From positions 248,001 to 312,000 of the forward strand of contig CAOLHI010001484.1 of the NCBI GenBank assembly GCA_948474755.1: DNA of 64,000 nucleotides. The letters run 5' to 3'. Below the pieces are notes generated by a model. That model was not told where the DNA came from, did not search any database, and was given only the letters and a program-made list of their open reading frames with translations. Position 1 is the stretch's first letter, and the number at the start of each line of letters is the position of its first letter. A program made the translations under genes and the position numbers. The stretch comes from Ctenosaura bakeri (lineage: Eukaryota > Chordata > Lepidosauria > Squamata > Iguanidae). This document shows positions 27,101 through 40,323 of this stretch, in pieces.

Positions 27101-30100
27101 CCACGATGGTACCGATCCCGGTACGATGGCGAATGCGACCGATAGGAGGCCGGGCGCTCTCTCCATTCAGATTCCCTCGCGTACCTGGCCACGTAGGACG
27201 CCGAGGTGTATCTGGAGGCAGACGAGCGAGGTTGTTCCTCTCTTGTCTCCCTCGGAGGCGGCGAGGCCACCGGACGCTCGGAAGAGCGGGACCGGGACCT
27301 GAAGGAGGTCGAACGCCGCTCCGGAGAAGCAGAGGGCTCTCTCTGCTGCAGGTCGGCCGACCTGTGACGGCTAAGAGGGCGGTGGCGTTCCTCCACCAGG
27401 GTTGGAGGGTCTGCCACAGGCGAGTCCGGGCGCTGTTGGGGAACGTCCTCGATCTCATCCTCCGAGAGGTCGACGGACTCGCCTCGCCCTTTGGAAGGCT
27501 GCTGAGTAGGAGGAGGAGTAGGAGGTTGAGCGTCCCCAGCCGGGGAGCGCTTCTTTTCCTTCTTCTTCTTCTTCTTCTCCTTCTCCTTGCCCTTGCCTCC
27601 GTCCGGAGCAGGGCGCTTTTTTGCAGGCGTCTCCGTAAGGGGAGCCTCAGCCTTCCTCGCCGTCGAGGATCCTTTCGCTGACTTGGCAGCCGCCGACAGC
27701 TTCGGGATCCTCGGTAACGCCAAGATCGGCGTTTTCGCCGGTACCGAGCCCGATACCGACGAGGTGGACGGAACGGCAGCCGCCGATACCGTCGATGGCG
27801 TGGTCGTCTTCTTGTCGGCCATCTTGGAAGTGGAGGTCTCGTCTATCGCCCGCAGAGACTGTTCCCAACAATAAGATTTGAGTCTCGCGGAGCGGTTGCG
27901 AAGAGTTTGGGGAGTAAAATCCCTGCAAATTGGGCAAGTCCGGATGTTGTGGGACTCGCCCAAACAGAAGAGACACTCCTTATGGCCGTCGTTGAGGGCA
28001 ACCTTGCGGCCGCAGGACACGCACTTCTTAAAGAGCGCGGACATAAGACGAAGAAACGCCAAACTCCGAAATCCAAAAAGACGAAAACCGAAGGGGGAGT
28101 CCGAAAGAGAGGTCAAAGACAGTCCGAAAGTCCGTAAAACCGTGAAAAAACAGCAAGCCAAGCACGACGTGAGAGGAACAAACTAAAGAACCTTCCGTAC
28201 GCGGCGGCGGACGAGAAAGAACTGAGGAGAGACCGTTGCTCGGCGGGAGGAGCATGCGCAGTACCGGCGTGGGGGAGGGGTTCCCGCCAAGCGAACAAGC
28301 TCTAGAAGTTTCCGAACGCTACCGCGCAGGCGCTAAAGCTCCTAGTGTATGAAGGCACAGAGACCACGAAGAAGAATCTTTCTTCTTGTATTCTCAATCC
28401 ATTGGTTTGTATTCTTTGATGAGAAATACTGGTATCTGTCATGCAATCTCTCAGTCCTTTCTTCTCCAAGCTAAACGTACCCAACTTACTAAGTCATTCC
28501 ACATAAGGCTTGGGTTCCAGACTTTTGATCATCTTGGTTGCCCTTTTCTGGACAGACTCTAGTTGTCTTTATCCTTCTTGGACTGTAATGCCCAGAACTG
28601 CACACAGGATTCCTGGGGAGGTCTGACGAAAGCAGAATAGAGCAGCACTCCTCCTTTTCTCAGTCCGGACATTATACTTCTGTTGATACAGCCCAGAACT
28701 GCATTGACTGTTGGGGCTGCTGCATTATATTCTTGATTTATGTTTAGCTTGTGATCTACTAAGACTCCTAGATCCTTTCCATGTGTGCTGCCCTCAAACC
28801 GTGTGTCATTCATCTACATTTGTGCGTTCCAGTCTAGATGGAGTATGTCACATTTCTCCCTATTGAAGTTCATATTGTCAGTTTTGGCCTAGTTCTTTGA
28901 TCTGTCTAGGTCATCTTGAATGTATTTCATTATTACATGACTAATAAATAGAAACAATACATATATAGATGTTTAGCTGTACAACTCTGAAACTGCTTTT
29001 TATCATCACTATGTAAAATTCTCAACAAATGTTACACATTTTAAGAACCTTTGCAGTACTTGTGATTAATATTAAATTGCAGTTGTGCAGCTATAGGTAA
29101 TTGGAAAATACCCACTTCATTTTAAAGATGAAGAAAAGTATGGAAAATTTTACCACATGCCTGGTGTCCTAGCTCATGAGAAATAATACGAGAAATCCAT
29201 GTCTTCTGTTTTGTGTATTTATGTTGTGGGCGGTACAATAAAGATCCTTCCTGGAAAGTTATTAGTCCCCAGTGTTCCATAGCACCAGCTGCCATGTCAG
29301 GTAATGCAATTAAATCTACATTAAATAAACAGAGAAGGAAAAGAACTTAATACTTTCATATTTAACATACTTACATGAATATTTGTCTGCTTGCCACACT
29401 AAGATTTTCAATGGCTGACAATAACAACATTAAGACAATGATTATGTCATTTTCTTGTGTTTTTCTTCAGATAAGTATGTTTTTGTAATTCTCTCTATAT
29501 TGCCGTTAATGACAGAAGAGGGAAGTACTTCACTTAAAGTCATTAAAAAAGCCCAGCTGGTTCAACTCAAAGGAGTTCATCTACTTTGCTGCTTAGAAGG
29601 CCACGCATACTTTCAAGCCCTGTTTCTGTACTTGCCTGAAGCAATAGTGCTCTGGTGTTGGTTCCCAGCAATTGCTATTCCGTGGCCCATCACATACAAC
29701 AGAATGATCTCATGAGACCAGTATTGCTAATGTTCACTGAAGCCCTGATGTTTCAGCTCTTTTAACATGTATGCTGCCCTTACACTTGATTATCTATCAA
29801 AAGTACATCCAGATCTGTAAGTAAGTTTATATATTTAACCTAGGGCCCTTTCTGCCCCACCCTCCCAACCTGCCATGCGGACAAGAGAAAGACAGGATCG
29901 TGATGACAGTTCTGCAGGATGCTGTTGCAATCTCATTCTTCTCCCATCCCTAAGCAGCACAATCACAGATTAAATCACTGACAGGTTTTCCTAGTCAATA
30001 ACCCACAATTGCACCACCATTGTGGAGTTACCTGTCCCGCAGAAGCCCGGTGAGTGCAATGGCTGTTCCTCCTGCCCCAGCACAGCCTGAGAAAGTACCT

Positions 30101-33100
30101 GGGTGCACTGCAGAAGGCAGAGGCGTGGCCATGGCTTCATGACAGAGCCAGCTCATGCAAAGGGGAGCACTCCTGTCATGCTCCCCTCCTGGCAGTGTCA
30201 ATGCCGGGATCCCCACCAGAGGACTCCACAAAAAGGTAAGATGCGGAAAGGGCCTAGGTTTCTCTCCATTGCTGCTCTCTTCATATAGTCTTTAAACAGT
30301 TAAGTCCTGTACCATATCCAACTTATTAAGGATGTGAACTTCCAAAATTCATTGGCAGCTGCTAGCAAGACTTGTTGCCTGTTGTCACATAGCATCTATC
30401 CAGTTTTGGTTGGTAGGGAGTCATATATCTGTATAAACTGAGAATTTCAAAGCACAAAAGGTATTTCCAAGTATGGGAATACATCTATTCTTACATATTT
30501 GAATATTTTATCTTTGGCAATCACAGGTGGGAGATTTTGGAGTATCCTTTTGGTTCTGAAGAAGTATTTCTCTTCTGTAACTTTTACTGAAGATGTTGTA
30601 ACAGGTTATTTAACCCATTGACCATTTTATATCCAAGGAAACCATTTGACAGTTGAGAGTGTATTTATACTACACAGTTATAATAGCTGGATATGACTTT
30701 CTTCCACAGATTCATTCTACACAATCCTGGAACTTGTAGTCTGCTGAAGTGATTAGATTTTTTTTTTTTTTGCTACAAAGCTCTCATCCACTCTCCAAAA
30801 CAGTCACAGTTGTGCTGTCTGGCACAGAACTCAAAGTACCTCACTAAACCATAAACGTGAGGATTTGTAGAACTGAACTATGCCCATTAAAGTGGTATCA
30901 TTCACTATTAGCATGATATATCATACACATTCTATGGCCCTTTTTATACGGCATTTCCCATGCGAAAGTGCCCCTCGAGTGGTGCGCAAATGTGAGAAGT
31001 GGTCCACACAACGCACTCACATTTGCGCGACGCACCAGGGCCTGACAGGGACCGCGCACACACTTTTTCATTTTCGGCTTTAAGCCGAAAATGGTGCATG
31101 GTCGCGCATTGCTCCCAGGCCCTGTGCACACTTACCTTGGGTGCAGAGCCTTGGGAGCCGGGCCAGTCATGCTTCCTGTCCAGTGCAGCCTGGGAAGGTC
31201 CCAGGCTGCACTGAGAAAGGAAAAGGCGGGGCTCTCGTGCGAGCAGGAAGCTCATGAGGAGCTGAAGAAACTCGGACACAAGGGCGTCTCAGAAGAAGCT
31301 GCTTGAGCGAGCACTGCACCCCAGCGCCAAGAAAAGGTGAGTGTCTCTTTTTTTCTGTCCAATAGGAAACAGTCTATGGGCTGCAAAGAGAAGTTATCTT
31401 TTTTTTTCCTACAAGGCAAGGATGGGCAACTGTGTCCCTCCACATATAGTTAGACTCAACTCCTAGCAGTTCTAACCAGCATAACCAATGGTGATGGATC
31501 AAGTTACAGTCCAAGCAGCTCTGGAAGACCATCCTGGCTGTCAAGCAAAAGAACAATCTGCAGCATTCAAGGAAATCCTAGAAATTGGGTGTGACATTAC
31601 AATGAAAAAAGTTGTCGCAATGGAAACCATGCTGAGAAGTTACTTCTTTGGACTACAACTCTCAGAATCCCTCAGACAACATAGCCATTAAAAATTCAAA
31701 AAAAAATAATTGTCCAAGCTCTGGAAAGAAAAATGAAATGATTAAGGAAAGGAAGAATAGATGATGGATAAGACTAATTCTATAAGATAAATTCCATAGC
31801 AACGTACAGTGAATAAAAACAACAACAATAACAACAAGGGGTAGAGGGTTTCAGTACCTTAGAGCAAGGGTGCACAATTGGGAGGGCAAGGGGACCCATC
31901 AGACTCTATTCCAGAGACTCTGGACTGCACCTCCACAAAGACAATAGAAAATGTTTTACCTCCAGATGACCCTAAGGTTTAGAGTCTATCTTGGTCTCAG
32001 CTTTCCAAGGAAAAATCTAAATTTTCTTTCAGTTGTAACATTTGCTAGATTGTTTCCCATACATTCCCTATAAATCACTAAAGTCAGTGTCAACAGTGGG
32101 AATACCAGAAAGCTGAAGAGATACCCTAATATCTTGTCTTCCCATCTTCTTGGTTTGCAGCTTACAATATTATACACCTCAATTATGCCACACTTACTCA
32201 TTTCCATATGAATACTACATGATTAGAAGCACCAACAAATTTTGGGAGTTTCTGAATATTTTAAAATGTTATATATATCTAAGCATGCAAACATACCTGT
32301 TTTTGAAAGAGGATAACTGACATTAAATAAATCTTCCAAAAATGAAAAAATTGGTCCAGTGATATTTAAAGCATAATCAGCAAATCCCTTTCGAATTGCA
32401 TCCTTCTGAGCCCAAATGCGTATCTATCAAAATGCACAGAAATTGTTATTTGGAACAGCCAAAGAGAATCTATTCCATGTTAATAGGCTCTTCTTAACAG
32501 CAGACCATGGATTTTTATAGAAATGTTCAGCTTTGAAAATATTTCTGATCAGGTGTGCACTGATTTTTTTCCAACTTTTTATACCTTAAACGAAAGTTCT
32601 AACTGCTTTGTTTTTCATGGGCAACCATACTTTTCAGATAACCAAAGCATAGGAAGATCTCATGCCTGAACAAACTGTCCTGAAAATGAGGAATACACAC
32701 TTATAAAAACTAATCAATATGCAAATAATATATGTAATGAACATATATAATAAATGCAACACAAAAATGTTACATTACATAAATTCTTTGCATATTGCTT
32801 AGTTTTGTAAGTGTGTATTCCTCATTTTCAGGACAACCATATTTTCCTCTATTATAGCCTGTAGACTTCTAATTTAAAAGTGTGCATTCCAGTCTTATGC
32901 ATGTTTATAATTCCAATCATAAGAATGAATATATAAGATGAGGTTTGAAGGTTTTTCCCTCCGACTACTTCCTCCTACTTTGACACATTCCCTCAGTTTC
33001 TTTTCTAGTCTGCAGGTCTTATGCACCATCTCTACATTATCACAAATTTGGTAGGAGGTGGGTAAAATGACACACACATAGTTTTTTTTTTCAAATAAAG

Positions 33101-36100
33101 ATGTGGGTAGTTCATATTTTGATTGCAAATTGATTTCATTATATTAGTTTATATATACATATGAAATTAATTAAATTATTCTGCAATCAAAATATAGACT
33201 ACTCACCTCTTTTTTTAATCAAACTATTTGCATGTCATTTCATCAACCTCCTACCGAATTTGTGATAACATAAAGACTCTGCATAAGACCCAGCTGACTA
33301 GAAAAAAGTTGGGGGAATGTATAGAAGTAGGATACCCCCAAAACTTTAACCATGAAGTGGAAGAATGATATTAGAATAGCTTTTAATGAGACAAAATTGT
33401 CACATATACATATACATGAACAGCCAATGTGCTGTAGTAGTTTCAGGGTTGAACTACAGCCCTGAAGACCAGGATTCAGTTCCCCACTCAGCTATGGAAA
33501 CCTACTGGGTGACCTTTGGCACATCATATACTCTCAGCTCCCAGAAACCCCCACAGAAGGTTCACCTTAGGGTCACCATAAGTCAGAAATGACGTTAAGG
33601 TACACAACAACAATACATAAACTTACATACATACCTACGTGTATGTGTATCTCACTGATTTATTGCCCATCACTTTTAGAGTCTATTTCATGATTGTAAT
33701 GTTGCATATGAAGAAGTGAATTGTAGTTCATAAAAGCTAACGTTAAAGCATATTGTTTAGTCACAAGACCGCCATTTCCCTTTCTCCCCTCTTTAATTCA
33801 TTGTAAGCTCTCTTTAACTGGGTGGTCATATATCACTACTTCTCAGGTTTTGGTTCTGTAGCCCAGGTCTGGAAGAGAAGGATCAGTCTTGGAAAGATGC
33901 CCCCAAGGCCTGAAATCTTTGCTCCAAAATATACCTTATGGTAAGAAAGCAGTTATGGCTGCAACTCATGAAAGCAATTTGTCAAAAGTCCAGTCACCAT
34001 AAAATATAAGAATATGTTTTGAGCACCAGTAAAAACAAAGAATAGTGAACTAGGAAATGAATAATAACTAAAGAGGAGTGCTGTGTAGACGAGGATGGAG
34101 AACCTTCACCCAGAAGTCAAATTTGGCTTTCCTGGGATTTCTCAGATTGCCAAATCTCTTTTCTCATGATAGCATCATTTGGACAGTTCTCCTAGCCTTT
34201 GTAGTTTTTTAAAAATTCCATTCTGAACAGTTGCATAAGTAAGAGCTTTAAACTGAACTACGCTGGCATTTTGGTCCAACCTTTTTGTTTTCACTGCATC
34301 CATCTCTGGAATATAGCCCATGAAATAGTCTCTGAAATTTAATTCATCCCTCAAATTGAAAGATATGCCCCTCCCTTGGCCTAAACCAGCAACAGGAATC
34401 ATGCAACCCTCCAAATGTTGTTGGACTGCAAGACCCACTGCCCTAGCCAATATAGACAATAGTGAGAAATGTTCAGAGGGCTGCATCTGGAGGGCTGCAT
34501 AATTTTCACCTTTGGTCTAGGCAGACATATATATTGCATGAACACAGGGCAACCTACCTGTTTTCATGTAATGATGCTCCCTTTCTTTCACACTATGCAT
34601 TAAGGATGCAGGAGTGGAGTTTTAGGGTTTCCATGGTTGAGTAGACATTCAAACTCTGGTCTCCAGAGTTTTAGTCCAATGCTGAAACCACTACAACCAC
34701 AATGGGTCTCTGAAAAATCCTATATCACCTTTTTAATAGGATTATTCCTCAACTGGGTGTCCATTCTTTCCCACCAAAAAGCTTGCAAAAGGATAGTTAA
34801 AGCTGGAAATTAATATAAAAATATGCCACTGGAGTGTACCAGCTGTACGTTGCAGGCACAGGGTATGCACTTATGGAATTTTGGAAATAACACCGGGGGC
34901 TTAATGGACTACCATAACTAAATTTGCTATAGTTCTTTGAAGATTGAATGTCTTAAAATTGAAGCATTTAATAAATCTTCCCAAAGAACTGCTGCAGCAT
35001 GGGCTCAGCAGTTATTTTAACTGATTGTTTTCATAAGAACTGCTAATAGCACCATCTCCTTCAGCTGCAAGCACAACTTCCTGGCTAACTTTAGCCTTCC
35101 CCAAGTGGGAAGAATGCAAGAAGTAGTTATTTCAGTTGGGCTGTCAAAGTCTCCAAACCAACTTCTATGGGGGGGGCATGGAAAAACATATGTTTTGGAC
35201 CAAATATCACACTAAGCAAAATCCACAGGTCTGGTTGTTACAGAAAGTTTGGATATGGAAACATCTGAAAAATGCATATGAGAAAAGAAATTCTCAAATT
35301 TATCCCAAGTCTCAAGAGTCAAACTGGCAAGTGTCCTTTTTGCTCTGCTTGAATAAGAACAAATCTCTATGTTAACTAATAAACTAATAAACAGAGAATG
35401 TTTCTCTTCTTCCCCAACTAGTTGGTAGCCAGGATACTGCATGCACTACCCCAAGAAAGATCCAAGATCAAAGTTTCTCATACACTTCCAAACTGAAGAT
35501 AAGGTTATTTCCCTTCTGACTATAATCATGAACATCTATTTTATCAAGATTTTATTTTTAATGCCAAAGTTTACCAGCATCCTGGTAAAACTGATCTGTG
35601 TTTGTTTGTGCCTACAAGTCACCAGTCAACTTAGGGCAACCCCAAGAATTTCAAAGGTTTTTTTTAGGCAAGGAATTCTCAAGTGGTGATTTTGCCAGTT
35701 CTTTCCCTCTGAAATATAGCTTACAGCACCTGGAATTCATCAGTTTCCATTCAAGTACCAACCAGAACTGACCCCACTTACTTTCCAAGATCAGATGGTA
35801 TCTGGTGCATTTAGAGTACTAAGAGTGTGTAAAATTGCTTGCCAACCAGTGGCATTACCTTTCCATGGTGGTAGGATTGCATGCTTCTGTGAGGCAAGAA
35901 GCTATACTTGATAGCAACAGTATGGTCAGTTGGGTTTCCCATGTCAGACAGGCTTTTGCTGAGGAGCCAGACTAAATGTGCTAAATGGCTACTGGGCGGC
36001 AGCAGTAGTCGGGGCTCTTAGGAGAAATAAACCACCAGGATCAGATGGCACACCAATAGAGCTGCTTCAAGCTACAGAGACAGAATCTACTCTAGTTCTA

Positions 36101-39100
36101 ATTAAAATCTCTTAACAAATATAAAAAACGAAAGAATGGCCCAAAGATAAGAAATATTCTAATATACATTTCAAGAAAGGGGACACCAGGAACCACACGA
36201 CCATTGCATTTATTTCCCATGAAAGCAGGGTCATGCTCAAAATTATATTGCAAAGATTTCTACCATATATGGAGTAAGAAATGCCAGATGTCTAGGTTCA
36301 GGACATGAAAAGGCACTATGGATCATACTGCAAACATATGTTGGATAACAGAGCGCACTAAAGAATTTCAAAAGAAAATCAGCCTGTGCTTCATAGCTTA
36401 TAGCAAAGCCTTTGATTGTGTAGATCATGAAAAATTATGGATCACTTTGAAAGACATGGGCATGCCACGACATATTATTGTCCTGATGCATAACCTGAAC
36501 ATGGAACAACAAGCTACTGTTAGGATAGAATACAGAGCGGTTTCCAGTTGACAAGTGGGTTAGGCAAGGCTGCATTTTATCACCTCATCAGTTTAAATTG
36601 TATGCTAAACGTATCATACTTAAAGCAGGATTAGACTTGGAGGAAGGAGGCATGAAAATTGTAAGAAGGAACATCAACAATTTAAGATATGGAGATTACA
36701 CTATATTATTAGCAGAAAACAGCAAAGACTTGGAATGATTACTAAAGAAAGTTAAGGCATAAAGTGCAAAGGTAGGTTTATAGCTGAACATTAAGGAAAA
36801 AAATAATGACCACAGATGATTCAAACAACCTTAAAGTACACAATGAAGATACTGAAACAGTTGAAGATTTTCCATACCTTGGCTCAGTCATTAATCAGAA
36901 TGGAGACAGTGGTCAAGAAATCAGAAGAAGACTAGAACTTGGAAGGGCAGCTATGAAGGAACTAGACAAGAGGATTGTCCATGCTATTGTATTTCCAATT
37001 TCTATGTATGGTTGTGAAAGTTGCACAGTGAAGCAAGCTAACAGAAAGAAAATCAACTCTTTTAAATGGGGTGCTGGAAAAGAGTTCTGTGGATACCTCA
37101 GACTGCTAAAAAGACAAATGAATGGGTCCTATTGTAAATCAAGCTCTTGAACTCTCCCTAGAAGACAAGATGACTAAACCGAGGCTGTCCTACTTTGGCG
37201 GTATCATGAGAAGATATGACTCATTAGAAAAGACAATAATGCCTGGTAAGATAAAAGGCAGTAGGAAAAAAAGGGAAAACTACATTACAGATGGATAGAT
37301 TCAATCAAGGAAGACACATCCCTGAATCTGCAAGATCTGAGTAAGGCAGCTAATGATAGGGTGACTTCTAGGTCTCTCACCCCTACCGTCACTATTATTT
37401 GAAGTCAACTTGATGGCAGTTAACAACAACAACAAAACTGGTTGAGAGCCAGTGTGATATAATGGTCTGAACATTAGACCACGACTCTAGAGACCAGGGT
37501 TCAAATCCCTATCAGCCATGAAAAACCTACTGGGTGATCTTAGGCAAATCATACTCTCTCATCCTCAGAGGATGCCAAAGGCAAACTGCCTCTGAACAAA
37601 TCTTGCCAAGAAAACCCTGGGATGGTTTCACCTTAGGGTCACCATAAGTCAGAAATGATTTGAAAGCACACAACAACAGACAGCACACACCACTACAAAA
37701 CAGAAGAACCTGTCTTGATCTGCAAGACAGATTCTTCTTGTAGGTAACAAACAGACCATCCTTGTCCTACTGTATGTCAGTTGAGGGCCATGGCCTTGAA
37801 ATGGATATTGAGTGGGGAGGAAGACAATAAGGAGGCTGTGTATAGCCTATTTTATGATCCAGGAAGCAGACTAAATTATTTAATTTGTATATCAGCTCAT
37901 CAACAAAAAGTACTCTGCACAGTTCAAAAACAGAACATAAAATCAAAAAATGTTAAAAACTGAGTTTGTTGTAACTAATGTTAAGTTGCCTCCCATTTGT
38001 TCATTCTGTTTATGGCCATGTCTTTAGATGTGCTTCATAAGACACAAAATCTTAAACAATTAAAAACTGCATCTGTACTAGAATCTAATATAGATGCAGT
38101 TTTGCTTGATCTAGGAAAGAGGCAGGAAAAAAAGTCTTTGACCACCTTCCTAAAACCATGTTAAACCAGCTTTGGAGCAGCAATACCCTAAATACCCTAA
38201 AGGTACCACATCTTGTTTGATATTGGAAGCTAAGAAAGGTCAGTCCTGGTTAGGACTTGGATGGGAGACTGCCAATGAATACCAGGTGCTATAGACTATG
38301 AGCCTTTGTGCACAACACTGTTATAATCTTGTAGAATTCTGGAATTTGTAGTTCACTGAGGCCAAAGAGCCCTCTGGCTGACAATTCTAAAGGCCCCTCT
38401 CTAAACTGCAAACCCCAGGATTCCATAGGATGCTGAAAGTAGAATAATAGCACTATAACAGTAATGGTGTGGAAAGGCCCTGTATTTCACGAGAAAGAAG
38501 TGGCAAAACCATCTCTGATTATTCCTTTGCTAAGAAAATCTTATGAAACTAATGGAGTTTCCATAAGTCAGCAGGCAATTTGAAGGCACATACACACACA
38601 TACTTACCCAATAAATGAAGGACATTCTGGGTAAGACAACACAGTCTGCCAGTGTTCATGCTGCTTGGAACACAATCTCTCGCCCCAAGTTTGGAAAAGT
38701 TGATATTTTGGACAATAGTCCAAATAGTGCAATAGCCCCAAATAGTAACTTTTTTCATGTTTGGCACCAGATTTACTGACAATGCTCTGAAGACTGACAT
38801 TGGACTTAAGTAAATCTGGATAATTTGTATTTCTGACCCTGGTTCAGGTGGAAGGAAATATGGTGAGGGAGTGATTACAAACTAATTTTCAAGAATTAAA
38901 TTATTTATAACCTTAATTTTTTAAAAATAATATATACAGTAACTCTCCCCCCCACCTTCATTTTTCTCCATCACAGCCCTAATCACAAACAGCCTGCACC
39001 AAATCCAGAAAACTAGGCAGGATACAGATGGCTGCAAATATATATTACACATATACACACTCACATACGAACACACAGTATAAAATTTAAAAATGTAATA

Positions 39101-40287
39101 ACTTCATATTTTGTGCACTTGCATATTCTTACAACATTGGTACCCTGTCTCATCAATTTAACATTTTCTGAGTGGCTTAAAATAAAACTGTACAAAATAA
39201 AACCCAGTCAAAAAAGCAAGTGTGTGCTAGGCTGCTAATGTCTAGCATAAGTTCAACAGACATATTCACCTCATTGCCCCTCTCAGTTGTGGAGACATAA
39301 TCAAACTTACAGACCACAAAAGCAGTGATATATGTGGACATTTTTGGTGTTGTTCCAAATGTTGTGACTGTCCAATTGATTGGTGTAGTCTCATTTACCA
39401 ATGCACTCAATGTGCTCTCATTCACATCCTTATATTCTGACACATCTATAAAAAGAATTATAAAAGATTTCAGTATCAAATTTATTTTTTCTGTATAGAT
39501 GATAGGCTTGGTTAGATGTAGATAATATATGCTTTTCCCATTCAAACTATCTAAAGGATTCTCAGCATCTCTCTCTCTCTCCTAAACAGACACACAAATT
39601 GCATAGTGACTGAATGTCAAAAGCAAGATTAAATACATTCAGCTGTTTGCTGATTTAATCTTCCAAAAAAAAAAAAATCTGAACAAATAGACCAAACTCT
39701 CGATCTCTGTCATTCTCTTTCTCTCTCAAACACAGAAAAAGAGAAGGGGAGAGGAGACTACATAATGTTATGCTGAATACAAACTAGGATACCAGAAGTT
39801 ATATTTTACTTCAAACAGTATTGCTATAGTGATTATTTGGCTGAGTGTTTGTAACCACTTTATTTAATTAGAACCCTGCTGTATAATCCACATAGCTCAA
39901 CTGATACTCAAGCCCTGAAACTCTTTCCTTTATATATAAACATATCTTTGGATGTCAGATTCAAAAAGATCCTCAAAAAAGATGGTTCCTTCAGTACCAC
40001 CAAGACAAACTATCCAGGGTGTCAAGTTCACTGAATAATAATACCAGCTGCAGAAATACCATTGAAGGATCTTCATTTGTGTAGATTCCATTTCCCACTT
40101 CAGAGAATAAACAAAATAAGGGTTTACCCATAAATTCCCATTCTCCATAGGAAAAGTCAAATCTGAGGCAGCACTTCTTGACTGGTTAAATTGAGAGTCT
40201 CCCAAGGGAAGAGGTTACAACTTTTTACAAATAGATTCTGCCTGGCTAGCAGGTAGCAAGGTTGTACTAAAACTCGTAGAAAAGTCC

Positions 40288-40323
<36 letters not shown>

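Larger units (their letters stand above)
22292..28376 (-). mobile_element. Structurally complete DIRS-like tyrosine-recombinase retrotransposon
   Basis: This 6,085-bp element on the minus strand carries Gag, RT-RNase H and tyrosine recombinase. It has inverted terminal repeats (135 bp identical: 22343-22477 versus 28218-28352) and an internal complementary region (22532-22627). That region equals the two outer termini joined head to tail, which fixes the ends at 22292 and 28376. There is no target-site duplication, as expected for DIRS. It is inserted in a CR1 LINE within LVRN intron 5, in the same sense as LVRN. High CpG content and identical ITRs suggest a recent insertion. RT, RH and YR frames are open; Gag shows two frame changes. 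Confidence 0.95.
22059..28935 (-). mobile_element. CR1-type LINE fragment, interrupted by the DIRS element
   Basis: The right piece (28377 to about 28935) encodes the CR1 RT C-terminal region on the minus strand: [35 protein letters not shown]. The left piece (22059-22291) continues it ([21 protein letters not shown]) and ends in the CR1 3' region, whose complement starts TCATAGAACCAC. If 22292-28376 is removed, the CR1 frame runs on without a lost or duplicated base. The copy is 5'-truncated and has some stops. Confidence 0.88.

Noticed and set aside
27106..27681. 191-codon plus-strand ORF in the DIRS element
   Set aside because: It mirrors the Arg/Ser-rich Gag frame; low-complexity antisense shadow.
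38195..38295. Possible 5S rRNA gene
   Set aside because: Too diverged from 5S rRNA and followed by a SINE tail; a SINE head instead.
40289..40319. Regular repeats considered as a CRISPR array
   Set aside because: Plain AC microsatellite in a vertebrate intron; no spacers.
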